This document shows, one piece after another, positions 24,201 to 31,446 of a stretch of DNA of 64,000 bases. Source of the DNA: Epinephelus fuscoguttatus. Taxonomy: Eukaryota > Chordata > Actinopteri > Perciformes > Serranidae. The position numbers were made by a program, and so were the translations under genes. Position 1 is the first letter of the stretch; each line of letters opens with the position of its first letter. The notes beneath the pieces were generated by a model. That model searched no databases. It saw only the letters and a list, made by a program, of their open reading frames with translations, and had not been told where the DNA came from. Location of the stretch: positions 23,274,428 to 23,338,427 of the forward strand of contig NC_064759.1 in the NCBI RefSeq assembly GCF_011397635.1, read 5' to 3'.

Positions 24201-25354
24201 ACACATGCACATACATATGCTACAAGAATAGCAGGCATGTCCAAAACACAGCCCTTAAATGATAAGGGAAAGCTATTCTCGTTTTCACAAGTAGGTGGCA
24301 AGTGTTTAATCTAGTTAGAGGATGCATGTCTAATAATGTCACACAGCCAGTCCCTTCACACATTTATTATAACCATTACACAGCAGTTTGCCTACTGCAT
24401 GTATACAATTCAAGAAGCCCAAATAAATGTCTTTCTTCCTAAACAGGTTATAAAAAAGGTCAATTATTAGCAGTATTTACAAGGACATAGACACTTGAAA
24501 CTTGAGATCAAATACACAACTTATCTGTAACGCTGTTATAGGCCAGCTATAGTAATTAAACATTAAGAAAATCACAACACTGAGCAGGGCACAAAGGCTC
24601 TCGCAGATCCCTCCTGCCACAACACAGTGGTGGTATTCAAACAAGATTAAACATTTAGTGAGGGGAATCGGTGCATAAAAGCTTCATCATTATTTATGTG
24701 TTTACATGTTACCCAATCTCTTAGCTTTAAAGCCTCACCAGCTGAGGTAGCTAGCAAATGTCACAAACGTCCAGTTGTCACAGTAACGTAGCTAACAATC
24801 AACAGATCGCTTTGGTTGTTATGGTTATCATCTCGTACTACATAACAGAGATTTAATAGCTGTTATCATCTCATACAATCACTCGGACGCTACAGCCATA
24901 GCCCAGCGTTGTATTGTTTAGTGGCAACATGCTAACTAGTCACTTCTCAACTGAGTGGCTATTAGCATTTCACGCAGGCTCGGGCTAATTGCTGAGATAA
25001 ACACAGTATCATTAGCTGGTGCAACTCAACAAGCGCTTGAGCATGTGTCTCTGTGTAAATGTGATGCCTTGAAATATCGCCCCAAAACATCAAACACTCC
25101 ATATGTGATTCGCCCAACAGTATTGTACTTAACTTTCACCTAATACGAGACAATTTATCAGCTAACCCCACGTGAAACGTTTAGGGAAATGCTTCCGTTT
25201 CGGGGAATAGTTGGAGAAACTCGAATTACATTCCGCTAGCGAATGTTGAAATCGGGGGAGCTAGCTAACATTAGCCAGCCGACACTAGCTTAAACTTAGG
25301 TCAGCTTTTCACACAATGATCGCTTACCTGGTCTCGAATTTTGAGAACCACCAT
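5833..25354 (-). CDS. ankrd28: Ankyrin repeat domain protein 28 (PP6 regulatory ankyrin subunit A), complete, 28 coding exons
   Basis: The product scaffolds protein phosphatase 6 (catalytic subunit plus SAPS/PPP6R subunit) and acts in the cytosol. Coding exons, 5' to 3', are 25328-25354, 20860-20943, 20282-20360, 18769-18839, 18461-18661, 16494-16581, 15776-15918, 15353-15565, 14852-14930, 14620-14734, 14330-14412, 12943-13006, 12752-12820, 12512-12652, 12223-12334, 12087-12113, 11122-11196, 10815-11016, 10622-10709, 10414-10531, 9903-10122, 9490-9577, 9310-9393, 8015-8160, 7817-7899, 7569-7651, 7305-7396 and 5833-6116. They total 3,159 nt, giving 1,052 residues plus a stop; human ANKRD28 is 1,053. 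Some 26-27 ankyrin repeats (TPLHxAA, GADVN, GH cores) fill residues about 40-965, followed by a Ser/Thr-rich tail ending DSDSETY. The start MVVLKIRDQ resembles human MAFLKLRDQ. ANKRD44 and ANKRD52 are paralogues; residue-level likeness and the hacl1 neighbour favour ANKRD28. Which teleost duplicate this is cannot be told. Confidence 0.96.
7305..7396 (-). CDS. ankrd28: ankrd28 coding exon 27
   Basis: Residues 928-958 plus one base: [20 protein letters not shown] then [11 protein letters not shown]. Acceptor CTTTTAAG, donor GTAAAT. Confidence 0.95.
7569..7651 (-). CDS. ankrd28: ankrd28 coding exon 26
   Basis: Residues 901-927 plus two bases: [20 protein letters not shown] then ATNAALQT. Acceptor TCCACAG, donor GTATGT. 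Confidence 0.95.
7817..7899 (-). CDS. ankrd28: ankrd28 coding exon 25
   Basis: Residues 873-900: [20 protein letters not shown] then ALHLACSK. Acceptor GATCAG, donor GTTCGT, phase 0. Confidence 0.95.
8015..8160 (-). CDS. ankrd28: ankrd28 coding exon 24
   Basis: Residues 824-872 plus one base: [48 protein letters not shown]. Acceptor CTTACAG, donor GTATGA. Confidence 0.96.
8238..9259. mobile_element. DNA-transposon-like element in ankrd28 intron 23 carrying a MADF exon
   Basis: The ends form a degenerate terminal inverted repeat. The left end reads AGGCTGAAACTAAT (8238-8251), and the reverse complement of the right end reads GGGCTGCAACTAAT (9246-9259), matching 12 of 14. Between them is a promoter-like core and, on the minus strand, a MADF-type reading frame. 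AT-rich arms containing ATTGATTAAAATCGAT-like runs recall a common teleost repeat family. No target-site duplication is clear, so the superfamily is unassigned. Confidence 0.5.
8633..8762 (-). pseudogene. MADF-domain N-terminal exon inside the intronic transposon
   Basis: From an ATG at 8760-8762 the frame reads [20 protein letters not shown], then [13 protein letters not shown] and RELRVSG, up to a possible GTAAAT donor at 8627-8632. The spacing of Leu-Ile, Leu-Tyr, Tyr, Lys, Trp and Glu-Leu is that of a MADF (Myb/SANT-like) DNA-binding domain. Such domains occur in proteins encoded by or derived from DNA transposons. It is cut off before the end of the domain and no second exon was found, so it is probably non-functional. 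Confidence 0.45.
9310..9393 (-). CDS. ankrd28: ankrd28 coding exon 23
   Basis: Residues 796-823 plus two bases: [20 protein letters not shown] then NTKDSKN. Acceptor TTGTTCAG; donor AG|GTACAA is non-optimal. The next intron holds the MADF-bearing transposon. Confidence 0.95.
9490..9577 (-). CDS. ankrd28: ankrd28 coding exon 22
   Basis: Residues 767-795 plus two bases: [20 protein letters not shown] then SFSPLHCAV. Acceptor CCCGCAG, donor GTAAGA. Confidence 0.96.
9903..10122 (-). CDS. ankrd28: ankrd28 coding exon 21
   Basis: Residues 694-766 plus one base: [55 protein letters not shown]. Acceptor GATTCAG; donor ATG|GTACAG is non-optimal at +4. Confidence 0.96.
10361..10390. repeat. (GT)n tract
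   Basis: Short imperfect GT run starting about 30 bp beyond the donor of ankrd28 coding exon 20; on the transcribed minus strand it reads as CA repeats. Confidence 0.85.
10414..10531 (-). CDS. ankrd28: ankrd28 coding exon 20
   Basis: Residues 654-693: [20 protein letters not shown] then [19 protein letters not shown]. Acceptor TCCTAG, donor GTAAGG. A (GT)n tract begins about 30 bp into the following intron. Confidence 0.96.
10622..10709 (-). CDS. ankrd28: ankrd28 coding exon 19
   Basis: Residues 625-653 plus two bases: [20 protein letters not shown] then VDIQDGNGQ. Acceptor CCTGCAG, donor GTAAGT. Confidence 0.96.
10815..11016 (-). CDS. ankrd28: ankrd28 coding exon 18
   Basis: Residues 558-624 plus one base: [49 protein letters not shown]. 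Acceptor CACACAG, donor GTATGG. Confidence 0.96.
11122..11196 (-). CDS. ankrd28: ankrd28 coding exon 17
   Basis: Residues 533-557: [20 protein letters not shown] then PLHLA. This is the acidic loop inserted between repeats. Acceptor TGTTCAG, donor GTGAGT, also phase 0 at both ends. Confidence 0.95.
11236..11819. mobile_element. 584-bp element with perfect 18-bp terminal inverted repeats, ankrd28 intron 16
   Basis: TTTAAGGATGCACTGATT at 11236-11253 is repeated exactly in inverse at 11802-11819. TTAA lies at both outer edges (11237-11240 and 11815-11818), as expected for piggyBac-like insertion. There is no transposase ORF inside, so it is a non-autonomous copy. Confidence 0.75.
12087..12113 (-). 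CDS. ankrd28: ankrd28 coding exon 16 (27-nt microexon)
   Basis: Residues 524-532, IASETPLDV, identical to the human peptide at this place. Acceptor TTTTCAG, donor GTGAGT, phase 0 at both ends, so skipping would remove nine residues without a frameshift. Confidence 0.93.
12223..12334 (-). CDS. ankrd28: ankrd28 coding exon 15
   Basis: Residues 486-523: [20 protein letters not shown] then [17 protein letters not shown]. Acceptor TCTGCAG, donor GTGAGA, phase 0. Confidence 0.95.
12512..12652 (-). CDS. ankrd28: ankrd28 coding exon 14
   Basis: Residues 439-485 plus two bases: [20 protein letters not shown] then [20 protein letters not shown]. Acceptor TTTCCAG. The donor AA|GTCAGT is weak at +3, but it is the only one that keeps frame with exon 15. 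Confidence 0.95.
12752..12820 (-). CDS. ankrd28: ankrd28 coding exon 13
   Basis: Residues 416-438 plus two bases: [20 protein letters not shown] then FGR. Acceptor CCCTCAG, donor GTTTGT. The upstream intron is only 122 bp. Confidence 0.95.
12943..13006 (-). CDS. ankrd28: ankrd28 coding exon 12
   Basis: Residues 395-415 plus two bases: [20 protein letters not shown]. Acceptor AATGCAG, donor GTGAGT. Confidence 0.95.
13299..13919. mobile_element. About 620-bp non-autonomous element in ankrd28 intron 11
   Basis: The ends are degenerate inverse repeats. The left end has TTAAAGGTCAGGTGAGTAGG from 13299; the right end, read in reverse, has TTAAAGGAGCAGTGTGTAGG ending at 13919. The interior (GTCCGCCATGTTGCAC, TTCTACAGAAGCCCAGAA) looks like a very common percomorph interspersed repeat. 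TTAA flanks both edges. Confidence 0.5.
14330..14412 (-). CDS. ankrd28: ankrd28 coding exon 11
   Basis: Residues 367-394 plus one base: [20 protein letters not shown] then CCRKLLSSG. Acceptor TTTTTCAG, donor GTGAGC. Confidence 0.96.
14620..14734 (-). CDS. ankrd28: ankrd28 coding exon 10
   Basis: Residues 329-366 plus two bases: [20 protein letters not shown] then [11 protein letters not shown]. Acceptor TTTTTTAAG, donor GTAAGT. Confidence 0.96.
14852..14930 (-). CDS. ankrd28: ankrd28 coding exon 9
   Basis: Residues 303-328 plus one base: [20 protein letters not shown] then QAIIENG. Acceptor CTCCAG, donor GTGAGC. Confidence 0.96.
15353..15565 (-). CDS. ankrd28: ankrd28 coding exon 8
   Basis: Residues 232-302, the longest internal exon: [42 protein letters not shown] and NGADVNIK. 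Acceptor TGTCCAG, donor GTAAGT. Confidence 0.97.
15776..15918 (-). CDS. ankrd28: ankrd28 coding exon 7
   Basis: Residues 184-231: [45 protein letters not shown]. Acceptor TTTCAG, donor GTAAGT, phase 0. Confidence 0.96.
16025..16400. repeat. Probable interspersed repeat, ankrd28 intron 6
   Basis: The segment differs in composition from the intron around it and contains phrases such as CTCAGGATGCCATTACTCCA that I associate with dispersed fish repeats. The boundaries are soft and no terminal repeats were resolved. Confidence 0.3.
16494..16581 (-). CDS. ankrd28: ankrd28 coding exon 6
   Basis: Residues 155-183 plus one base of Gly184: [20 protein letters not shown] then WAAYMG. Acceptor CTGTTAG, donor GTAATA. 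Confidence 0.96.
17603..17930. repeat. Degenerate DNA-transposon-like repeat, ankrd28 intron 5
   Basis: Begins ACTGCTGCAACTAACAGT and ends, in inverse, with TAGAGCTGCAATGATTAGT. It has an ATTAATCGATTAAT core close to the left end. It shares the TGCAACTAA terminal motif with the element at 8238-9259, so the two may be related. Confidence 0.45.
18232..18278. repeat. (AC)n microsatellite
   Basis: About 47 bp of uninterrupted AC dinucleotides in ankrd28 intron 5. Confidence 0.95.
18461..18661 (-). CDS. ankrd28: ankrd28 coding exon 5
   Basis: Residues 88-154, two full repeats with [20 protein letters not shown] and [17 protein letters not shown]. More GC-rich than the surrounding introns. Acceptor CTTGCAG, donor GTAATA. 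Confidence 0.97.
18769..18839 (-). CDS. ankrd28: ankrd28 coding exon 4
   Basis: Residues 64-87: [20 protein letters not shown] then CSE. Acceptor CTTTTAG, donor GTATGT, phase 0 at the 3' end. Confidence 0.96.
20157..20178. repeat. Poly-T run (22 bp)
   Basis: Homopolymer in ankrd28 intron 3 (poly-A on the transcribed strand). No retroposon body was recognised beside it. Confidence 0.9.
20282..20360 (-). CDS. ankrd28: ankrd28 coding exon 3
   Basis: Residues 38-63 plus one base of Gly64: [20 protein letters not shown]. Acceptor TTACAG, donor GTATGT. Confidence 0.96.
20860..20943 (-). CDS. ankrd28: ankrd28 coding exon 2
   Basis: Residues 10-37, from [15 protein letters not shown] to KKEDVNAQ, the capping helix pair before repeat 1. 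Acceptor TTTTACAG, donor GTAATC. Confidence 0.95.
20944..25327 (-). other. ankrd28: ankrd28 intron 1 (4.4 kb)
   Basis: The longest ankrd28 intron. Its first part near the promoter is AT-rich, with short CA-rich runs near 24,160-24,190. I found no exon, RNA gene or bounded transposon in it. Confidence 0.6.
25328..25354 (-). CDS. ankrd28: ankrd28 coding exon 1 (start codon)
   Basis: Residues 1-9, MVVLKIRDQ, ending CAG before GTAAG, phase 0. A 4.4-kb intron follows, the longest in the gene. Confidence 0.93.
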
Positions 25355-25380
25355 ATTTCTGGGATTTTAATTGTTCTCAT
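25355..25380 (-). promoter_or_regulatory. ankrd28: Upstream ATG overlapping the ankrd28 start
   Basis: An ATG at 25378-25380 lies 26 nt upstream of the main start, in another frame. It reads [10 protein letters not shown] onward, crosses the main ATG and stops just inside coding exon 2 (21 codons after splicing). If transcribed it could damp translation of ankrd28. Confidence 0.4.
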
Positions 25381-25700
25381 GCAGATTCATAAAGGGATAT
25401 TTGTCTCCTTCCGAATAGCAGTGTTTGATCTCGGTAGCTCTCCCGCTGGTCTGCTGGAGGCCTAGCGTGACGCTAGCTTAGCTCTCTTGCTAGCTGCCTA
25501 ACCTGATGGCATGAAAGCAGAGGAGTAGCGGAAACTCCATAGCATTGCCGCCACCATACGTCGCCTCCCAAAAAGATGCGATCCAATTGGTCGAACCTGC
25601 TGTAGGTCCCAGTCAGAGAGCTCGTGATTGGTTGTTGCTAACAGCGCTCTGTGACAGACGCACTGTGTTGAATATTGCATTGCCGTGTACGCTTGTGTCA
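25355..25700 (-). promoter_or_regulatory. ankrd28: ankrd28 5' leader and CpG-richer promoter
   Basis: Upstream of the start codon the sequence becomes GC- and CpG-richer (about 25,430-25,680), with CCAAT-type motifs on the minus strand (ATTGG on the plus strand near 25,585 and 25,625). There is no TATA box, which suits a broadly expressed gene. The exact transcription start was not determined. Confidence 0.5.
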
Positions 25701-28700
25701 CAATAAATGCTCTTATTTAACAACGAACGAATTAAACTATTTTTCCATGCAATGCATTTAATTCAAAGTACGATACAACCATACTGCCACCATGTGAATA
25801 ATTATATCGCGCTGTTTGGCTCCGTTTGGTCGGCTTTTCACTAACAGCTGCTTATTATTCTATTTACACACAGTGACTCATCTGGAAGTTGCACAAAAAG
25901 CGAGAACCATGCTGGCACTGGCCGCACAGCAACTCTACCGGAGCCCAGGGAGTATAGTGATATATTAGTAACAGTATTCTTGCGGGAAGAGGAGTTTCTC
26001 CCGCTGACCGAAGGTAGCCAGGCTGACACAAAACCATGCTGCATGATTAATAAGCTCCATGGAAGCAGGCAATCTGTTGTTAAATTGTGTGCAGATATCA
26101 CCAGCTGAGTAATAGCCTACTCCTCTGGCTTGGCTGTCTCAGATATTTTTTAGCAGCAGCTCTTAGTGCTCAAACTGTTATAAACACAATTTCTCTTTTT
26201 CCTATCATGTTAAAAATGGGAGCTGATGGGGTAAGTATTTTTTGATGAGCCACAGTGCATAGTTGGTTCACAAGCTGTTTGGGGAGGACATGCACAACTC
26301 AAACCATATAGGCCCACTCCTTCACACTTTTTAAATCATATTTCTATCTGCACACTACGACACTCTCAATCCATATCTCATGGATTTATTGCAAGATAGA
26401 CCTTTCTAATGTAAAGTGAGTTCTGAAAAACCCACAGGTCGGTGGGTTTTTAAATCCGCCGTTTGTTTTCAGGTCCTGTGACCTAACATCAAAATGTGAT
26501 GTAATGTGGCCCTCTAGTGACTTACCCCTCAACTACAAAAAAGGCTTTGTAAGTAACTGGTGTGCATGAAATGGACTACAGGCTTAAATGACAAATACAA
26601 TATGTAAACTTTTGTGAATTTAAAACCTAAGTCTGTACTTATTACTTGTAATTTAAGCCGTTTTAATTGACACAGTGTGACTTTTAGTGCTCTAATGATT
26701 TGTGTGACTTGTAAAACTGCAAATACTTTGAATTAAACTTAATTAAACTAATTAACTAATTAACTACTTAATTATTATTATAATACTGTTAATAATATTA
26801 ATAATAAATATTATATTTAAATAATAAACTTTATGAAGCACCTTTCAAAACACAATTACAAAGCACTTTGCAATAAAAAAAACTAATTTATAATACAAAG
26901 ACAATGAAATGGATCAAAGGCCAAAAACGCTTCATAAAACACAAAGTAAAACAAAACAAAACAAAACAAAACAAAACAAAACTGAAATGTCATATAAGAA
27001 ATTACTTAACAGCACTTTTTAAACATGATTTAAAAGCCAAGACAAAGTCTGCTGTTATAATCTTTTTAACCAGCTCACTCCAAACGTCTCACTGCACAAA
27101 AGTCTGATGAAAAACCCTATGCATTAATAATCCTCAAAATATGGGTCTCTGTTGAATAGTTCATTGAATTTACAGCCACAACAGCTGATAATAGGGGACA
27201 ATAAATTCCTCTGTATAGTGAAAATGACAGACTGAGCCGGCAGGGATGACATTATGGACAAGTGCCAAAAAGCTTGGATACAAAACTGTCTGTTTTATGT
27301 CACACTCAGTGACTTATTGGTTCTGTCACAGACAGTAGATTGAGATTCAAAAATTCACAGTGCAACAATTCAAGACTGAACAATCTGCTGTTATATGTAA
27401 CTTATGGAAGAAATGTGTATAAGCTACTGTACAGTAAGCTCATATCATGCACATTATTTGATTTTGTTAGGTATAGAAATAAAACAAGAACAATGTTAAT
27501 GTAGTTTACTGATAATATGTAACAAGCACTAAAAGCATGTGACTCGGGAGCAGACAATAAATCTTTATGCCACTTCCAGAAAAAGTGTTAGAAAGAACCA
27601 ACACCTGTAAGTTATTCAATATGGTGTCTCAAGGGGTTAGGCAGGGCACAGAGATACACCAAGAGGCATCTTCTACACCATTAAAAAACAAAAAGCAGTA
27701 TGGCAAAGTACTACAGTTTTGCGAGTGAGGGAAGTAATGGGGGTCTTGTGAAAGAATGTGGGTTATGCTCACCAGGCAACTTTCCAGGGTAGTCTCACAT
27801 TTCAAGGCACTGGATACAAAGAGAAGGGAGAGGGAAAAGGTTACAGCAGCTATGTTGATGATTTTGGTTGTAGGTTGGTCGCCTTTGCTGGGGGTAATCC
27901 TCCTGGATCTGTCCCTAAGCCCCCTGAAGGTCACAGTAACCAAAACAGGAATACTTTCTCTCACTGGGGAGGCTGAGGTGGAGAGGAGTTCCCACAAATT
28001 AAATTAAGGAGAAGAGAAACGGGACAAAAAGTGAATGCATAAATGGAGAAAACAGATGCATGCTCGCATACCTCCCCAATCTCCACCCCTCTTAAAAACT
28101 GCACCCTGACCCTGTGTCTCCACCCTTCTTGTTTACTGGGCTCTTTGCGTAAGTGTGAGAGAGAAACAGAGAGAGGGAGAAAAAGCAAAATGAATATGTA
28201 TTGTCCTGAAACTCTGCTTTCTACTGGAGCTTGTAGAAGCTTTTGTTGGTTTCTTTTTTCAAATATTTTATGAAAACATTCTTTGCCAGACAAAAAATCC
28301 AAAGCGCCAGTCTCTATGTACTCCCACCTCCCACCAAAACAGAATAATGTATTAATATTAATAGAAATAATAAAATATGACCAGACAGATTCTTAGCTGG
28401 CCCTCTTACTGAGAAATGACATGGTCCTTAGAACCCAGGTGCCAGCTGTGGGGTCCTGCACAGCGATGAGACAGCCACAGTGACATGCATGCAGGCTCAT
28501 GCCTCAGATTCACCGATGCTGGACTGTGCCCCTATCTGTCCAGCCGTCAGAATGAGGGATAGCAAACAGCTGGGCAGTCTGGTTCCTGGGATGAAAGTGG
28601 TGTCACCCACTGGGTCGTTCCCAGCTGCTGTAGGACAGTGGCAAGATGGGAAGAGAGAGGATTTCAGCTCATCGCTTCCCACCACTGTTTCTGGAGTGCT

Positions 28701-29400
28701 GATGTAGAGTCAGAAACCATATAATCATGTCTGCTAAAAGTCTAAAGGAACATTATGCATAGTGAGGCATAAATATAAATAAGTTAAGGCTTAAAATATT
28801 TCAAGAAGCATTAATATTTATGGGGAACCAAAATGAATGAAGATGTGTAACATCCAAGCACACTGAGCGGTGATGTGGGGAACAGGTGAACAGAGGTGAG
28901 ATTAGGTACTTAGTTCGTCTGCTAAAGGGAAGACATTTGTCCTCCAGGCCAAACAGTAAACTAAGGAGAGGGACTGAAGAATGCTTTGAAGTGACAAATA
29001 AAAACGTGAGACCGTGGACAGCTGTAGATTTATGACGATGACAAATCTGCATATAATCTGTGCGAATCACACAGACCTTGCTCCTGGTTGAGATGAAAGC
29101 ATCTCCCTGTTTTACCAAATGTCCTGCCAGTGGGCACTTATGTAGCCAGAGGAGTGTGAAATTCTCAGTTGGTATGTTCGCAGCTTATTGTTCCCTTTAT
29201 AGATTTGAAGTGACGGGCCCAGTGCTGTGAAATGACAGATTATGATATCTTGCAATCCTTGTCAGAACACGAACTAAGCCACTGGAAACGTAAAATGCAT
29301 TTGAAATTCATAGAACAGTGTTGTTGCACAGCAGCAACTCATGTGAGACTGCCAAACATTTTGTCCCAGTCAAAACCTCCAGAGTCCCAGCTGATGACAG
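25701..29400. other. ankrd28-hdac9 spacer, proximal part
   Basis: AT-rich sequence between the divergent genes, including an (AAAAC)n run at 26948-26982. Open frames around 27.6-28.7 kb have no recognisable domain and no convincing partner exons. I see no supported gene. Confidence 0.6.
26948..26982. repeat. (AAAAC)n microsatellite
   Basis: Seven tandem five-base units, uninterrupted. Confidence 0.9.
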
Positions 29401-29468
29401 TGACTAATATGACCAGTAGGTGGCACTGTTTCCATTTTATTAATGTTTCTGTGCACTTGTGGACGCTA

Positions 29469-29484
29469 CAGGTGCTATTTATAG
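29469..29484 (+). promoter_or_regulatory. E-box directly abutting an optimal MEF2 motif
   Basis: CAGGTG (29469-29474), an E-box of the CANNTG class bound by myogenic bHLH factors, is followed without a gap by CTATTTATAG (29475-29484), a perfect YTAWWWWTAR MEF2 site. Paired E-box and MEF2 sites are typical of muscle enhancers. Function here is inferred from sequence only. Confidence 0.5.
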
Positions 29485-29995
29485 GAGGTGCATCACTGCA
29501 AACTGTATGCAGCTGTCGTGGCATTCACATGTTATGCAATAACAAGCAAATAATAGCCTCTTTACAAGCAGTGAGCTACTCCAGTGTCTTATGCCCCTGT
29601 TATCATAATTCCCGGTGCACCCATTGTTGGTATTACACTGTAAAGGAGAATTTAATACAGTTCAAATAATAAAAAGGGAGAATATACGATTTTAATAGAG
29701 TAAAATACACCAATTCTTTCCATTAAAGACAGTCTTTTGTTATCTGAGCTTTCTAGATGTTTACACAGTAGGCTACAGCACCAGTGAAAGTTAGTCTGCT
29801 CCAGTTCCTGTTCGCACGTGGACATAATTGATGAACTTGGGAGACTGTTGCACCTGCTGAGGATAGACGGTGACCGGAGCTGCCCTCGTCTCTCCATCAC
29901 AGACATTATAGTCGGGGGACAGTGTAGTAGACAGAGTGTTCAGTCCGCCACTATCTTGGCTAGGATTTTTATACCGTCTCCTCCTTTGACCAAGA

Positions 29996-30005
29996 CTATT
30001 TATAG
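29996..30005 (+). promoter_or_regulatory. MEF2 motif, possibly doubling as a TATA element
   Basis: CTATTTATAG, the same 10-mer as at 29475. It lies about 100 bp before a good splice donor at 30102, so it may serve as an A/T-rich core promoter element for an upstream hdac9 leader exon. Confidence 0.45.
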
Positions 30006-30025
30006 CTCAGTCGTCACACCGCCAC

Positions 30026-30101
30026 AGACCCTGACCGCATCCCGCACGTCCTCAAATCCAAACAGCAGCTCACACGTCAAACCCTCAACCCTGTCCTCAA
30101 G
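30026..30101 (+). other. hdac9: Candidate untranslated first exon of hdac9
   Basis: The C- and CpG-richer sequence from about 30,010 ends at CTCAAG|GTAAAT, a good donor, after a TATA/MEF2-like box at 29996. The exon start is set only as about 25 bp after that box. Mammalian HDAC9 also has distant untranslated first exons. No transcript evidence is available. Confidence 0.25.
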
Positions 30102-30508
30102 GTAAATAATAAATAATGTTTATACTTGTCATGTACAAGTGTGTGAGTGGAAGAAATTCGACGTGGTATGAGGGCAAATCACAGTGTTTCAACAATATGT
30201 ATGAAGGGAACTTGGTGTTTAAGCTAATGAGTAACTAGCTAACCTTAATGTTTTAACTTGTGATTTTTAAGCAACATAGCCGATAAATTGCTTTCATGTA
30301 ACAGCAGTTCTATCCTAAATAGTGAACGCAAAGAGTTAATTTATATTTAGCCTATATTTAATCATTGTTTTAAGTATAATTATGTTTTTCCAGTGTAATG
30401 AACAATTAGAAAGCAAAACAGTTTGCTAACACATAACGTCTGCGCATTGATATTTGAATTAACAGGTGGTCGCTTTGTGATCGATGTGAGTCCGCCCACA
30501 AAAGTAGA

Positions 30509-30517
30509 CCGGAAGTG
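30509..30517 (+). promoter_or_regulatory. ETS-type site CCGGAAGTG
   Basis: A perfect ETS core in a GC-richer patch that also has a CCGCCCA element (30492-30498). It lies between the second and third MEF2 motifs and supports a regulatory role for this 1.2-kb block. Confidence 0.35.
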
Positions 30518-30653
30518 TCTGTGTCATAACATGTTGCACTCAACCATAAAACAATATAAAAAAATGTTTCCCTAAACTTGTGACGGACCATATCATCGTT
30601 GCTTTCGCAGACTATTTATTTCCAACATGAGGGGTATTGGTGCAGACCACCAT

Positions 30654-30663
30654 CTATAAATAG
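30654..30663 (-). promoter_or_regulatory. Third identical MEF2 motif, inverse orientation
   Basis: CTATAAATAG on the plus strand is the exact reverse complement of the 10-mers at 29475 and 29996. Confidence 0.45.
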
Positions 30664-30961
30664 ACTTGCTTACAGTGTATGATCGCACCAAATGTGCAAA
30701 GTGAGAAAGTCCTTTTTCATAATCTCGTTAATTAACCAGGCTGCATCACGGTTGTCACAGGCTGCACGTGACTGCATTTAACTAATATTTTTTACATAGG
30801 AAACTGAATGGGACATAATCCCTTTGGATTATGATCGAAGTGATGTATGCCTACTTTTAAACAAATGAGTCCACTAATTATAGCCATAAATACTTGTAAA
30901 AACACCCCAGCACACTACCAACCCTTAATTACTTAATTATGCTTTATGTTACAGAATATCT

Positions 30962-31446
30962 AGTGGTGGAAGTCATATTCATATCATTCAGCACCATATT
31001 ATATAGTAAATACTCAATTTCAAGTAGAAGTTCTGTGTTCAAAAGTTTAATCAAGGAAAAATAAGTGACACAATGTAAATATAAAAAGTTAATGTACACA
31101 TAATACAGAACTTCTTTCAGTGTTATATTAGTATACTGTTAGATCATTATTATTGATGCATTGACATGTAAGCAGTGCTTGAATGTTGTAGTTGGCCAAG
31201 GTGTTGCTAATTTTAATGGTTTTATACATTATTAGGTAGTGTAATCTATTACAGCACATCATGTTTTACCTTATAAACACATGTTTTGCATGTACAATCT
31301 CAATCTGAACTAAGCTATAGATGTTCGATAAATGTAATGGAGTAAAAAGTACAATATTTCCCTTGTGTGAATACTCAAAAGTGGTGCCTCAAAACTGTAC
31401 CAAGATGCAACACTTGGATATATGTACTTGGTTACTTTCCACCACT
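30962..31446. repeat. Interspersed repeat, copy 1 (AGTGGTGGAA termini)
   Basis: AGTGGTGGAA at 30962-30971 is repeated exactly in inverse at 31437-31446. The interior contains GTAAAAAGTACAATATTTCC, shared with the copy at 55146-55827. It matches a dispersed repeat very common in percomorph genomes; no coding capacity. Confidence 0.6.

Noticed and set aside
25539..25552. GCCGCCACCAT on the plus strand, a perfect Kozak-like string
   Set aside because: It continues as ATACG, so there is no ATG, and it lies in the ankrd28 promoter on the opposite strand.
27629..28707. Overlapping ORFs on both strands at 27.6-28.0 and 28.5-28.7 kb that might be exons of an unknown gene
   Set aside because: No recognisable family, no consistent splice joins, and competing frames on both strands. 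Worth a database search only.
29232..29669. 145-codon plus-strand ORF, the longest in the spacer
   Set aside because: No domain, low-complexity or signal features; it overlaps the MEF2/E-box site and has no splice partners. Probably chance.
29818..30105. 95-codon plus-strand ORF ending near the candidate hdac9 leader donor
   Set aside because: No similarity to class IIa HDAC N-termini, and the coding start at 45,323 fits better. It was kept only as possible untranslated sequence.
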